Positions 8,291-18,200 of a DNA stretch of 64,000 bases are shown here, one piece after another (within the stretch, counting starts at the first letter, position 1; each line of letters begins with the position of its first letter). The stretch comes from Cryptoclostridium sp036644995 (GTDB lineage Bacteria > Bacillota > Dehalobacteriia > UBA7702): the NCBI GenBank assembly GCA_036644995.1, contig JAVXOZ010000010.1, positions 1 to 64,000 on the forward strand. Reading direction: 5' to 3'. A program made the translations under genes and the position numbers. The notes under the pieces were generated by a model. That model was not told the DNA's origin, ran no database searches, and worked only from the letters and a program-made list of their open reading frames with translations.

Positions 8291-8515
8291 ATTGCAAGTA
8301 GCTTATAGATATTTCTGACTTTTTTATCACAAGTATCTTTTACCTATTTCTCACTTTTTTATCGCAAATAGCTTTGAGATATCTATAAAAGTAAATTTTA
8401 TCTTATTTATAAAGTAGCTTTTTATTTATTAAAATAGCTTCTTCGGTATTTATCTAAAGTATTAAAATAGCTTTTATCTAAAGTAAATTTTACCTTATTT
8501 ATCCACAGTATTTAT
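8291..8515. repeat. Degenerate repeats between permease and ATPase genes
   Basis: Several families are interleaved. A ~50-bp unit centred on CTTTTTTATC(A/G)CAA(G/A)TA occurs twice at about 8318-8380. AAAGTAAATTTTA(T/C)CTTATTTAT occurs near 8389 and again near 8477. Short AAAATAGCTT units lie between. They interrupt an otherwise ordinary ABC operon. No promoter or gene was recognised in them. Confidence 0.75.
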
Positions 8516-8520
8516 TCGCC

Positions 8521-9543
8521 TTACTTATCAATGGATTTTTCTTTTTTAAAGAAAACATAGGCAAAGAAGGGAGCACCAATTAAAGCGGATATAACCCCCA
8601 CGGGAATTTCCGCTGATGGTATCACGGTGCGGGCAATTACATCTGCAACTATCATAAATATGCCGCCAAAAATAATGGACATAGGTAAAACATAGCGATG
8701 GGCAGAACCAAAGAACTTACGCACCACATGGGGGGCAATAAGGTCTATAAAACCAATAACCCCGGCAAAAGCCACGGCACTACCTGTTAAAACTGCGGTA
8801 AGTGCCAGTAAAATCCATTTTACTTTTTCGGTTTCCACCCCTGCGGATATTGCCTGTTCTTCTCCGAAGGTCATAATATCCATTTCTCTTACATAAAACA
8901 TTAAACCAATAATCCCCACGCAGAAAAACGGTAAAATTCCCAACACAAATTGCCAACCTTTTAAGGCGAAAGAGCCCATTTGCCAAAGGACGATGGCTTC
9001 CATATTTTCTCTGAAAAATGCAGTTAAAGACATTAAAATAGCGTTAATAAATAAAGAAAATACCATACCAATTAAAACTATGGTATTGTTGCTTAGGTTT
9101 GAATCTATTTTTCCTGCCAAAACCACGCTGCCAATAACAGTTAACAAGCCAAACAATAAACCAACTATGGGCAAGGTAAACATACCTAAACCAGCCAGTG
9201 AAACCCCGGAAATAATTACAATACCTGCACCTAAAGAAGCCCCGGAGCTAACCCCTAAAGTAAAAGGGGAAGCCAAGGGGTTTCTTAAAATGGATTGCAC
9301 CACAGTGCCGCTTGCCGCCAAAGAGCCACCCACCAAAAATGCCAAAAGTACTCTTGGTAATCGCAATTCCCAAATAATGGCAATTTCATTGGTGGTAACA
9401 TTGGGGTTCAGTGGCAAATGAAACATTTTATTACCCAATATTGAAAGGGTATGCACAGGTGATATCATTTGGCTACCTATGCAGGTGGCAGCCAGCATTA
9501 TTATTAAGGTTATTAATGTACCTATAATGATTTTCTTTTTCAT
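8521..9543 (-). CDS. FecCD/BtuC-type ABC permease
   Basis: This 340-residue permease has about ten hydrophobic segments. Family motifs include LPRVLLAFLVGGSLAASG near residue 63, ASPFTLGVSSGASLGA, and GVIGFIDLIAPHVVRKFFG, which lies on the loop that contacts the ATPase. It would form a homodimeric channel in the cytoplasmic membrane for a metal chelate or corrinoid. It begins nine bases after the binding-protein gene ends, so the two are clearly cotranscribed. The ribosome binding site (AAGAGC) is modest. Confidence 0.94.
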   Translation of the reverse strand: MKKKIIIGTLITLIIMLAATCIGSQMISPVHTLSILGNKMFHLPLNPNVTTNEIAIIWELRLPRVLLAFLVGGSLAASGTVVQSILRNPLASPFTLGVSSGASLGAGIVIISGVSLAGLGMFTLPIVGLLFGLLTVIGSVVLAGKIDSNLSNNTIVLIGMVFSLFINAILMSLTAFFRENMEAIVLWQMGSFALKGWQFVLGILPFFCVGIIGLMFYVREMDIMTFGEEQAISAGVETEKVKWILLALTAVLTGSAVAFAGVIGFIDLIAPHVVRKFFGSAHRYVLPMSIIFGGIFMIVADVIARTVIPSAEIPVGVISALIGAPFFAYVFFKKEKSIDK

Positions 9544-9552
9544 ATTTAGCTC

Positions 9553-10479
9553 TTATTTATACATATCCGGATATATGGCTTTGGCAATTTCATCCATTGC
9601 CTTAACTATATTTTGGGTGGGACGTGAAGTTGCGTTGGCATCTACCATTAAAACTTGGTTATTTTTAATGGCATTAATACTGTCCCAGCCATCACGGATT
9701 TTAATTTCGGAAATTTGGTCACCCATGTAGTTAACATTGGTGAGGATTACATCGGGATTTTTAGCAATAATGGTTTCGGCATTAGGTGTAAGCCAGCCTT
9801 CTTTATCTCCAAAAATATTGGTAGCCCCAACTAAACCAAGGATTTCGTTCAAGAAATTACCTGTGCCAAAAGAGGTGATATCAGGAGAGGGTGAAATTTC
9901 AAAATAAACGGATTTTTTATCTTCGATGGTGGAGCCAATGGCGGCGATTTCATCCATTTTTTCTTGGATACTGTTTGCCATTTCCTTACCTTTTTCGGGA
10001 TTACCCACAATTTCCGAAACGAAAATCACATCTTTCATAATGCCTTCTAAAGAAACGGAATTATCCATATATATAACGGTTACGCCGTGGTCTTTTAAGG
10101 TTTTAAAGGGGTCTTTATCTGAAAGCAAGCTGTTTGTAGAGGCTATAAGCACTTGGGGTTCTAAAGCCAACAACTTTTCCATATCCGGAGCCATGGTATC
10201 AAAGGTAGGTAAATCTTTGGGGATATCAGGAATATCTATGCTGTAATTATCAATGGCTACTAATTTTTCGCCTTCACCCAAGCCTGCAATAATTTCAGTG
10301 GCAGCAGGGGTAGCACCAACAATTTTGGTTACGTTTTTAGGGATATCGTAAGATTTGCCCGTGGCATCGGTAACGGTAATTTTTTCTTCAGAATCTGTTT
10401 TGGCGGTGTTATCTGTACCGCAGGCACATAATCCGCAAAATAAAATCATGGTCATAAAAATCAGGGTAATTTTTTTCAT
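9553..10479 (-). CDS. Substrate-binding lipoprotein, BtuF/FepB type
   Basis: This 308-residue protein starts with a lipoprotein signal peptide whose lipobox (CGLCAC, Cys at about 20) would anchor it to the membrane outer face. The mature part is a class III periplasmic binding protein, with KIVGATPAATEIIAGLG at the start of the first lobe and PDVILTNVNYMG in the second. It is the first gene of the importer operon and has a good GAGGAA site. The ligand is not determined. No cobalamin riboswitch or Fur-like box was seen upstream. Confidence 0.92.
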   Translation of the reverse strand: MKKITLIFMTMILFCGLCACGTDNTAKTDSEEKITVTDATGKSYDIPKNVTKIVGATPAATEIIAGLGEGEKLVAIDNYSIDIPDIPKDLPTFDTMAPDMEKLLALEPQVLIASTNSLLSDKDPFKTLKDHGVTVIYMDNSVSLEGIMKDVIFVSEIVGNPEKGKEMANSIQEKMDEIAAIGSTIEDKKSVYFEISPSPDITSFGTGNFLNEILGLVGATNIFGDKEGWLTPNAETIIAKNPDVILTNVNYMGDQISEIKIRDGWDSINAIKNNQVLMVDANATSRPTQNIVKAMDEIAKAIYPDMYK

Positions 10480-10528
10480 TGTGTTTCCTCACTTTTAGTA
10501 AATTTGTTATAAATTAATTAACACTTCT

Positions 10529-10557
10529 ATTCTATAAGATATCGCCTTTAATTGCAA
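10529..10557 (-). promoter_or_regulatory. Promoter of the chelate importer operon
   Basis: On the minus strand, TTGCAA (10557-10552) and TAGAAT (10534-10529) are separated by 17 bp, about 50 bp ahead of the binding-protein start codon. Confidence 0.6.
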
Positions 10558-10614
10558 GTATATCTTGAAATTTAAACTAAAATTATCAAAATAAATTTAT
10601 ATTGCGGAAATTTC

Positions 10615-10725
10615 AATAAAAAAGCAAAACTCAAATAAATCACTAAAACTTCAGTAAATCACTAAAAATCTAATAAGTCAGTAAAACTTCAGCAAATCAC
10701 TAAAACTCCAATAAATCAGTAAAAG
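10615..10725. repeat. Array of ~19-bp units, TAAATCACTAAAACTTCAG-like
   Basis: About five to six imperfect copies of TAAATCA(C/G)TAAAA(C/A)T run between the importer promoter and the terminator of the SLH gene. Substitutions differ between copies, so the array is old or under little constraint. Confidence 0.8.
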
Positions 10726-10762
10726 AGTAAAAGATCGGCAAATAGCCGACCCTTTACCCTTT
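10722..10762 (-). terminator. Terminator of the SLH-PHP gene
   Basis: The stem AAAGGGTAAAGGGTCGGC with GCCGATCTTTTACTCTTT (18 bp, some G-U pairs, loop TATTT) lies about 45 bp beyond the stop codon at 10806. Confidence 0.85.
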
Positions 10763-10805
10763 ACATTGTAGAAATCTATGTTTTGTGAATTTTAGGTTAT
10801 CTAAA

Positions 10806-13800
10806 TTATTTGGTTAATAAAATAGCACCATCGGATATTAAAGCATAAACGTATTTGGTGGATTCTGCTCTGGTGGCAGAATTATTGGGTGTAAATGTTC
10901 CATCACCATTGCCGTTTACATATTCATTGGCTGCCAAAGTATTAATTGCTTCGGTGTACCATTCACCATCGGGAACATCGGTAAAGAACTTAGTTTGGGT
11001 AGTTGCTTTTAAGCCACTTGCCAAATAAATTATGTTGGATATTTCAGCACGGGTGATTAAAGCATCGGGTCTAAAGGTTTTATCTTCATAACCGTTAATA
11101 ATACCGCATTTTGCAACTTTCATTACATTATCGTAGTACCACTCTCCCTTTTTAACATCGGAAAAAGTAATGTTCGCTTTATCGGTGTCAGTGAGAACAG
11201 GTGCTATCATCGTAACAAATTCAGCACGAGTGATATTATTTTGAGGTCTAAAAGTACCATCTCCATAACCTTTAATAACCATTTCTTTTGCTAAATCATT
11301 GATGTAAGGAGCGTACCACATATTTTCATCAACATCGTTAAACATGCTATCATTATTGCTGGAAATCCACCAAGGATTGGTGATGGCATAGTTGCCGTTT
11401 ACATCATAAACCATAACTGCTGCCCAAGTTTCTGTACTATTTTTCACAGGAACTTTGATTTTGCAATTATCCACTACTTTGGCATTAACATTTAATTTGG
11501 AAAGGCTCTTATCATAGAGTATACCGGTTTCACCATAGGTATCTTTGGCATCTTTGGTTAATACGATAATATCTTTGATTTTGTTTAAGGATTGGATTTT
11601 GATGTTTACAATAAATTTACCATCGGCATCATAATAAGCCATTTTGCCATTGGCATCGTTGCCGGGTACTTTGTCCATATTTAAAATGGGACCATAGGTT
11701 ACATAGGAATTACCATTTAAAGCAGATTTTGCATAGGCAAGACCGGTATCGGTAATAGAAGCATTGGTACTGCCGGTATATGGCTTGGTACTGCCGGTAT
11801 ATGCCATTGTGCGGATTTTACCACTGGCATATAAGCCATCGGCTCTGCTGTTTTGGTAATCTTTTGTAGCAAAATTATTAATTTTTACATCATGTGTATC
11901 AGAACCACCAACTAAATAATGAGTTTTTTCGGTTCTAACACCTGTGCCGTTAACCTTGTTGGTTTTGTAGATGTAAGTGGCATCTTGGTAAGAAGTCCAC
12001 AATTTAACTGTATCTTTGATAACATCTGCATTTTCTTGGTCAGTACAGCAAGCATTCAATTCTATATTATCGTAATTATCGGTATAGCCACCGGGGATTG
12101 AATTAGCACCATAAGCATAGAATAAGCCATAGCTTTGATAAGGATGGTTTGCTGTGATAGATGCACCTTTTTGATGAGTTTGTTTTACAAAATCAGGTAA
12201 TTTGCCAAATTGGTTCATTACATGGTTTTCTTTGTTGTCATCTTTAAAATAATCATAGGATTCTTTGGTTTGGGGAATCACATTAAAGTGAGCCCAAGAG
12301 CAAGATATTTCTTCCGAAGGGATAAAGCCTTTAAGACCGTAAGAATCGCTTAAATCAAAAGCTTTTTTGTTGTTTACTGTAAAGTCATGGTCTGAAACAA
12401 AACCAACATCCAAACCTGCGGCTGCCATCGAGGGGATGGCATCTTGAGGATCGGAGAAAGCATCGTTTTTATTGGCGTGATGGTGTAAATCCCCTGCCAA
12501 CCAGCCGTTAGGTGCTCTATAAGCTTTGTTTACAGTTACATCAACAGATGTTTTATCGGTATTGCCGGTAATTTTTTGAGGTTCGCTGTAGAACCAGTAA
12601 CCTTCAGCATAGAAAACCGCAGTGTAGTCACCGGGTTCTATCATAGCTTTAATAACGCCTTTATGTTCAGGGTCATTTGCTAAATAAACAGAATCCCCTG
12701 TATAGCGTACTGTGGGGTAGGCGCTGGTTTTGCCATCTGCTTTAAATAATTCAACTTTAGACCAAAGGGGTTTGCCTTTGGTATCTTTTACATTAAATGT
12801 AACTTCAACTTTGGCATCACCACTGGTGAGAGCTTGAGCAACCGGGGCTGCATTAACAGTAACTGCCTGTTCTGCACCGGGTGCATAGCCATGTTTTTCC
12901 ACAAAGAGTTTGTATTCGCCTTTGGGAAGATTAATGGAATAAGTGCCATCATCTTCGCCTGTAAACCAACCATAAACACTGCCATCGCTATTTTTCACAA
13001 CGATAACGGGGTTGGGCACAGCAACGCCCTTGCTATCTTTTACAGCACCGGTAACAGCTTGTGTTGTTAAGGCGTTATGAGCATCTTTAAATTCATAAAA
13101 TGCTTTCATGGAAGGTTCGGTATCTATAACGATATATTCATCATAGGTAACTTTTTCATTTTCCAATAAACCTAAACCGGGATCTGTGCGTAATTCTTTA
13201 TAACCTAAAGAACCACCGGTTTTCTTCCAAACGTGATTAACATCTTTGTTGGATTTGTTTTCACCGGGTAAGGTGTAAGAAATATTGTAAGGTTTACCTG
13301 TAATATTACCATAGGAAACAACTGTTTGGTTTAAGCCTGCCATGGAACCGCCGTCATCACCTTTATTGGTCATGGAGAAACAATTGCCCAAAGTTTTTAA
13401 GGCTTTACCTTTATTATCCAAACTATCAAACATACATATTGTTTTACCCTTGGCAGCTATGCCATAGTAGGTTACAACATCAATATCTGCACCATCTATT
13501 GTATATTTTCTGGTAACTTTTACAGCATTATTGGCACCGCTTTTTAATTCTTGTTTAAATGTTGCACTGTTTTTATCAAAATCATAAATTGCTAATTTAA
13601 AATCCACAATGCCGCAATTATTGGGTGCCCAGCCATCCCTGCCATTAACTAAAAATTCAATGGACCAAGTGGTATCACGTTTTGCCACACCGTTTTCAAC
13701 GCTACCTGCATCTAAAATAGAACCCGCAGGATAACCCCAAGGGTTTCTGGTACCAACGGCAATAACTGCACCAACTTTGCCATTGGTGATGATGATATCA

Positions 13801-14066
13801 TTTTCGCTGATAGCTTCACCATTTTGGAAGAAGGTTTTTTCACCGTTAACATATTGGAAATTAGCAGAACCATTGGCTTTCCAATCTTTTACTGTACCAA
13901 TGTAGAGATTTTGGGTATCTGTTGCACCTGTAGCAATGGCTTCTGCTATTTTATACTGATTGGGATCGGCATTATCGGGATTGGTTACATCTGCTGCTAA
14001 TGTACCAAAGGAAAAGCAGAGAACCATTGCCATAACCAGAGTTGTAATGAGTAAATATTTTTTCAT
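10806..14066 (-). CDS. Secreted SLH-anchored PHP-domain (CehA/McbA-like) metallohydrolase, copy 1
   Basis: This 1086-residue protein begins with a Sec signal peptide (MKKYLLITTLVMAMVLCFSF, cut after about residue 25). An N-terminal beta-rich domain of unknown type spans about 40-330. Two carboxypeptidase-regulatory-like beta domains follow at about 340-405 and 420-515. A PHP phosphoesterase domain lies at about 523-800, with putative metal ligands in DLHHHAN (about 527), SDHDF (about 559), ANHP (about 640) and GGSDTHD (about 722). Three SLH repeats at about 909-1086 (FNDVDENMWY, FSDVKKGEWY, FTDVPDGEWY) should bind secondary cell-wall polymer. It is therefore a cell-surface hydrolase, perhaps of phosphoesters; the substrate is unknown. 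It has a strong AGGAGGGG site and is monocistronic. A paralogue lies at 44112-47348. Confidence 0.93.
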   Translation of the reverse strand: MKKYLLITTLVMAMVLCFSFGTLAADVTNPDNADPNQYKIAEAIATGATDTQNLYIGTVKDWKANGSANFQYVNGEKTFFQNGEAISENDIIITNGKVGAVIAVGTRNPWGYPAGSILDAGSVENGVAKRDTTWSIEFLVNGRDGWAPNNCGIVDFKLAIYDFDKNSATFKQELKSGANNAVKVTRKYTIDGADIDVVTYYGIAAKGKTICMFDSLDNKGKALKTLGNCFSMTNKGDDGGSMAGLNQTVVSYGNITGKPYNISYTLPGENKSNKDVNHVWKKTGGSLGYKELRTDPGLGLLENEKVTYDEYIVIDTEPSMKAFYEFKDAHNALTTQAVTGAVKDSKGVAVPNPVIVVKNSDGSVYGWFTGEDDGTYSINLPKGEYKLFVEKHGYAPGAEQAVTVNAAPVAQALTSGDAKVEVTFNVKDTKGKPLWSKVELFKADGKTSAYPTVRYTGDSVYLANDPEHKGVIKAMIEPGDYTAVFYAEGYWFYSEPQKITGNTDKTSVDVTVNKAYRAPNGWLAGDLHHHANKNDAFSDPQDAIPSMAAAGLDVGFVSDHDFTVNNKKAFDLSDSYGLKGFIPSEEISCSWAHFNVIPQTKESYDYFKDDNKENHVMNQFGKLPDFVKQTHQKGASITANHPYQSYGLFYAYGANSIPGGYTDNYDNIELNACCTDQENADVIKDTVKLWTSYQDATYIYKTNKVNGTGVRTEKTHYLVGGSDTHDVKINNFATKDYQNSRADGLYASGKIRTMAYTGSTKPYTGSTNASITDTGLAYAKSALNGNSYVTYGPILNMDKVPGNDANGKMAYYDADGKFIVNIKIQSLNKIKDIIVLTKDAKDTYGETGILYDKSLSKLNVNAKVVDNCKIKVPVKNSTETWAAVMVYDVNGNYAITNPWWISSNNDSMFNDVDENMWYAPYINDLAKEMVIKGYGDGTFRPQNNITRAEFVTMIAPVLTDTDKANITFSDVKKGEWYYDNVMKVAKCGIINGYEDKTFRPDALITRAEISNIIYLASGLKATTQTKFFTDVPDGEWYTEAINTLAANEYVNGNGDGTFTPNNSATRAESTKYVYALISDGAILLTK

Positions 14067-14359
14067 TTAAAAAGCCCCTCCTATAAGTTTTAAGTTTTAA
14101 TATTAAATATAACAAGCGGTTTTTAAAAGCAAAATTTATCGCTTAAATATTTTTTCACCTCACTTAATCTTTTGAAAATTTGTCAAATTTTAAAACTTTC
14201 TTGAAATATTCTACCTTATATTTCCAATACCTCTAATAAAATATGAAAAAATCACAAAAATATTGCTAAAAATTACATATTGCTACATTAAATTTAGGCA
14301 ATATGGTGGTTTAATTATGGGTTATATGAAATTATTTATACTTATTATATAAAAAAACG

Positions 14360-14388
14360 TTTTCAAGGTGAATATTTTATGGTATAAT
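14360..14388 (+). promoter_or_regulatory. Promoter of the amidohydrolase-pyc unit
   Basis: TTTTCA (14360-14365), a 17-bp spacer and a perfect TATAAT (14383-14388) lie 44 bp ahead of the amidohydrolase gene. The rest of the 366-bp divergent space (14067-14432) is A/T-rich and holds nothing else I recognise. Confidence 0.65.
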
Positions 14389-14432
14389 ATCTTAATATCT
14401 CTTATTCAAAACAAGGAAGGTTTCAATATTTC

Positions 14433-15230
14433 ATGAAATTAATAGATTGCCATGTACACGCTTTTCCCGATTTTTTAGCAGAAAAAGCCATGGAAAAATT
14501 AACAAAAAACTGCGGCTACCAGCCGTCTACCAATGGCACTTTAGCAAATACCCTAAAGGTTGAGGAAAAATGGGGCTGCAAAAATTTTATTTTACTTAAT
14601 ATTGCTACCTCACCAAATTATGTGGAAAAAGTAAATAACTTTCTTATAGAAAATAATAAAGATGGGGTAATATCCTTTGGTTCTATTCACCCACAATACC
14701 ATAATTATAAGGAAGAGATAGAAAAACTATATCAAAACGGCATAAAAGGTGTTAAATTTCACCCTGAATATCAGGAATTTAATATGGACGATAAAGCCGT
14801 GTATCCCATTTATGAGGAGCTTGCCAAAAGAGATATGGTAATGCTTTTTCATTCTGGGTTCGACCCCGCCTATGTTGGCTCACATCGCTGTGATGTGCAA
14901 AGAGGGGCAAAGGTTGCCACGGATTTTAACGGAGCCAAGCTGGTATTTGCTCATTTAGGTAATTTAATGGGCATGGATGATACCTTAAAATATTTAGTGG
15001 GTAAAGATGTTTATTTTGATATTTCCATGGCGATTCGCTACTATAAATTTGCGGAAATTGAAAAATTCATTAAATCCCACGATATAAATAAATTTTTATA
15101 TGCCACAGATTGCCCTTGGTCTGATGGGGCTAAAACCCAAGAACTTGTTAATTCTTTAAACATTACCAATGAAGATAAAGAAAAAGTTTTTTATAAAAAT
15201 GCAGAGAAACTTTTAAACATCACAATCTAA
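14433..15230 (+). CDS. Amidohydrolase-family metal-dependent hydrolase
   Basis: This 265-residue TIM-barrel protein is of the amidohydrolase-2 (COG2159) type. The N-terminal metal motif is IDCHVHAFPD. Other likely ligands are in GVKFHPEYQ, LFHSGFDP, VFAHLG and the catalytic Asp in YATDCPW. Relatives are hydrolases or decarboxylases of small carboxylic substrates. The gene ends 44 bp before pyruvate carboxylase and may be cotranscribed with it, but no shared pathway is evident. A purine-rich AAGGAAGG site lies rather far (about 13 nt) from the ATG. Confidence 0.85.
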   Translation: MKLIDCHVHAFPDFLAEKAMEKLTKNCGYQPSTNGTLANTLKVEEKWGCKNFILLNIATSPNYVEKVNNFLIENNKDGVISFGSIHPQYHNYKEEIEKLYQNGIKGVKFHPEYQEFNMDDKAVYPIYEELAKRDMVMLFHSGFDPAYVGSHRCDVQRGAKVATDFNGAKLVFAHLGNLMGMDDTLKYLVGKDVYFDISMAIRYYKFAEIEKFIKSHDINKFLYATDCPWSDGAKTQELVNSLNITNEDKEKVFYKNAEKLLNITI

Positions 15231-15274
15231 TATTAAATTTTTATATTACCATCTAAATAAAGGAGGACACTACA

Positions 15275-18200
15275 ATGCAACATGACATTAAAAGACTTTT
15301 AGTGGCAAACCGTGGCGAAATAGCCATCCGTATTTTCCGTGCCGCTAATGATTTATCCATTAAAACTATCTGTGTTTATTCTAAGGAAGATAAATTTAAT
15401 TTATTTCGCACCAGAGCTGATGAGGCATATATATTAGGGGAGCGAAAAAGCCCCTTGGCTGCTTACCTTGATATTGATTTAATTATAAATTTAGCAAAAA
15501 GAAAAAAAATAGATGCCATTCACCCGGGTTATGGCTTTTTATCTGAAAATGCGGAATTTGCCAAAGCTTGTGAAAAGGCAGGTATTATTTTTGTTGGTCC
15601 TCCTTCTCATGTTTTAAGCCAAATGGGGGATAAAATCAAAGCCAAGGAATTGGCAAAACGCTGCAATGTGCCCACCATTCCCGGTAGCACCAAGCCCATT
15701 GCCAACGCTGAGGAAGCTAAAAAACTGGCAAAAGAATACGGTTTGCCTGTAATATTAAAAGCCTCTGCAGGTGGGGGCGGCAGGGGTATGCGGCTTATTG
15801 AAGATGAAAGCGAAATTGAAGATTCTTTTGAGCTGGTTAAAAATGAAGCCCGTAAAGCCTTTGGCTGTGATGATATCTTTATGGAGAAATTTTTGGTACA
15901 CCCAAAACATATTGAGGTGCAAATTTTAGCGGATCAATATGGTAATGTGGTGCATTTATTTGAGCGTGATTGCTCTGTGCAACGCAGATATCAAAAAGTG
16001 GTGGAATATGCCCCTGCTTTTTCCTTAAGTGAAGAAGTAAGAGAAAAAATTTACGATGCTGCGATAAAAATTGCCAAGGAAGTTAACTACGTTAATGCAG
16101 GTACCGTGGAATTTTTAGTTGATAAAGAGGATAATTTTTATTTTATAGAAATGAACCCCCGTATCCAAGTGGAACACACCGTTACCGAAATGGTTACAGG
16201 TATAGATATTGTTCAAGCTCAATTAATGGTGGCACAGGGCTATGCCTTGGATTCACCGGAAATTAATATTAAATCCCAAGATGACGTTTGTATGCGTGGC
16301 TATGCCATTCAATGCCGTGTAACCACCGAGGACCCCAGAAACAATTTTGCTCCGGATTACGGTAAAATTACCACCTACCGCAGCGGCGGCGGCTTTGGTG
16401 TTCGGTTAGATGCAGGTAATGCCTACTCAGGTGCGGAAATCTCCCCATATTATGATAGCTTATTGGTAAAAATCACCACCCAAGACCGCACTTTTCAAGG
16501 CACCATCAACAAGGCTTTAAGGTCCATTGCGGAAATTCGCATTCGAGGGGTTAAAACCAACAGCTCCTTCCTTACCAATATATTAAGAAGCGAAGCTTTT
16601 AGCAGCGGCAAAAGTGATACGGGCTTTATTGATACCACACCGGAATTGTTTGAAATAGAGCAACCTCGTGATCGTGCCACCAAAGTTTTAAAATATTTGG
16701 GCGATAAAGCCGTAAACGAAGTTTGCACCAAGCCCAAAGTTTACGACCTCCCCCGTGTGCCTGAACATCCCGACTATATCCCCGAAACAGGGGTTAAATA
16801 TATCTTGGATAAAGAAGGCCCCGAAGGCTTAAAAAAATGGATTTTAGACCAAAAGAAACTTTTAATTTCCGATACCACCATGCGTGATGCTCACCAATCT
16901 CTTTTGGCAACCAGAATGAGAACCATGGATATGACTCGGATTGCCAAAGCCACTTCTCATATTTTAAAAGATGCCTTTTCCTTGGAAATGTGGGGCGGTG
17001 CAACTTTTGATGTTGCTTATCGCTTTTTACATGAATCCCCTTGGGTGCGTTTGGATGAATTGAGAAAACGCATACCCAATATTCCCTTTCAAATGCTTTT
17101 GCGTGGTGCCAATGCCGTGGGCTACACCAGTTATCCCGATAATGTGGTGCGTTCCTTTGTACAGGAAAGTGCCAAAGCAGGTATTGATATTTTCCGTGTT
17201 TTTGATTCTTTAAATTGGCTGCCGGGTATGGAATTAGCCATAGAAGAAGGGCTAAAAACAGGGAAAGTGGTTGAAGGTACAATTTGTTATACAGGGGATA
17301 TTTCCGATCCCAAACGTGATAAATATCCTTTACAATATTATATAAATTTAGCTAAGGAATTAGAAAAACGTGGGGTGCAAATTCTAGCCATTAAAGATAT
17401 GGCAGGATTATTGAAGCCCTACGCCGCCAAAAAATTAGTTGAAGCCTTAAAAAATGAAATTTCCATTCCTATTCATCTTCACACCCACGATACCAGCGGC
17501 AACCAAGTGGCAACCTTGCTTATGGCAGCTGAAGCAGGGGTAGATATTGTGGATACCGCCATCAGCAGCCTTGCTTCTTTAACCAGCCAACCCTCAATGA
17601 ATGCGGTGGTTGCAGCTTTGGAAGGTCAAGAACGTGATAGCGGCTTGGATGTTATGGAATTGCAAAAATTAACGGATTATTATTCGGATATCAGACCCTA
17701 CTACCGCAAATTTGAAGCAGATGTTTCCAGTCCTTCTGCGGATATTTACCGCTATGAAATTCCCGGTGGCCAATATTCAAACTTTAAACCCCAGGTAGAA
17801 AGCTTGGGCTTGGGACATCGTTTTGTGGAAGTAAAAGAAAAATATAAAGAAGTTAACGATATGGTAGGGGATATTGTAAAAGTAACCCCTTCATCCAAAA
17901 TGGTGGGTGATTTAGCAATCTTCATGGTTCAAAATGATTTAACCCCTGAAAACATCGTGGAAAAAGGCGCAAACCTAAACTTCCCGGATTCTTCCATCAG
18001 CTACTTTAAAGGCATGATGGGGCAACCTGAAGGTGGTTTCCCCGAAGATATTCAAAAAGTAGTTTTGAAAGATGAAAAACCCATAACTTGCCGCCCCGGT
18101 GAATTATTGCCAGAAGCGGATTTTGCAGGGATAAAAGAATCCATTAGTGCCATTGCTTTACCAAATTCCGTCGTTAGCCAACAGGCAATTTTAAGCTTTT

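Noticed and set aside
10480..10805. Cobalamin riboswitch ahead of the BtuF-like gene
   Set aside because: No B12-box-like sequence was found; the space holds a promoter, repeats and a terminator.
16794..17282. Long antisense frame within pyruvate carboxylase
   Set aside because: It mirrors the codon pattern of pyc and has no recognisable domain or start site.
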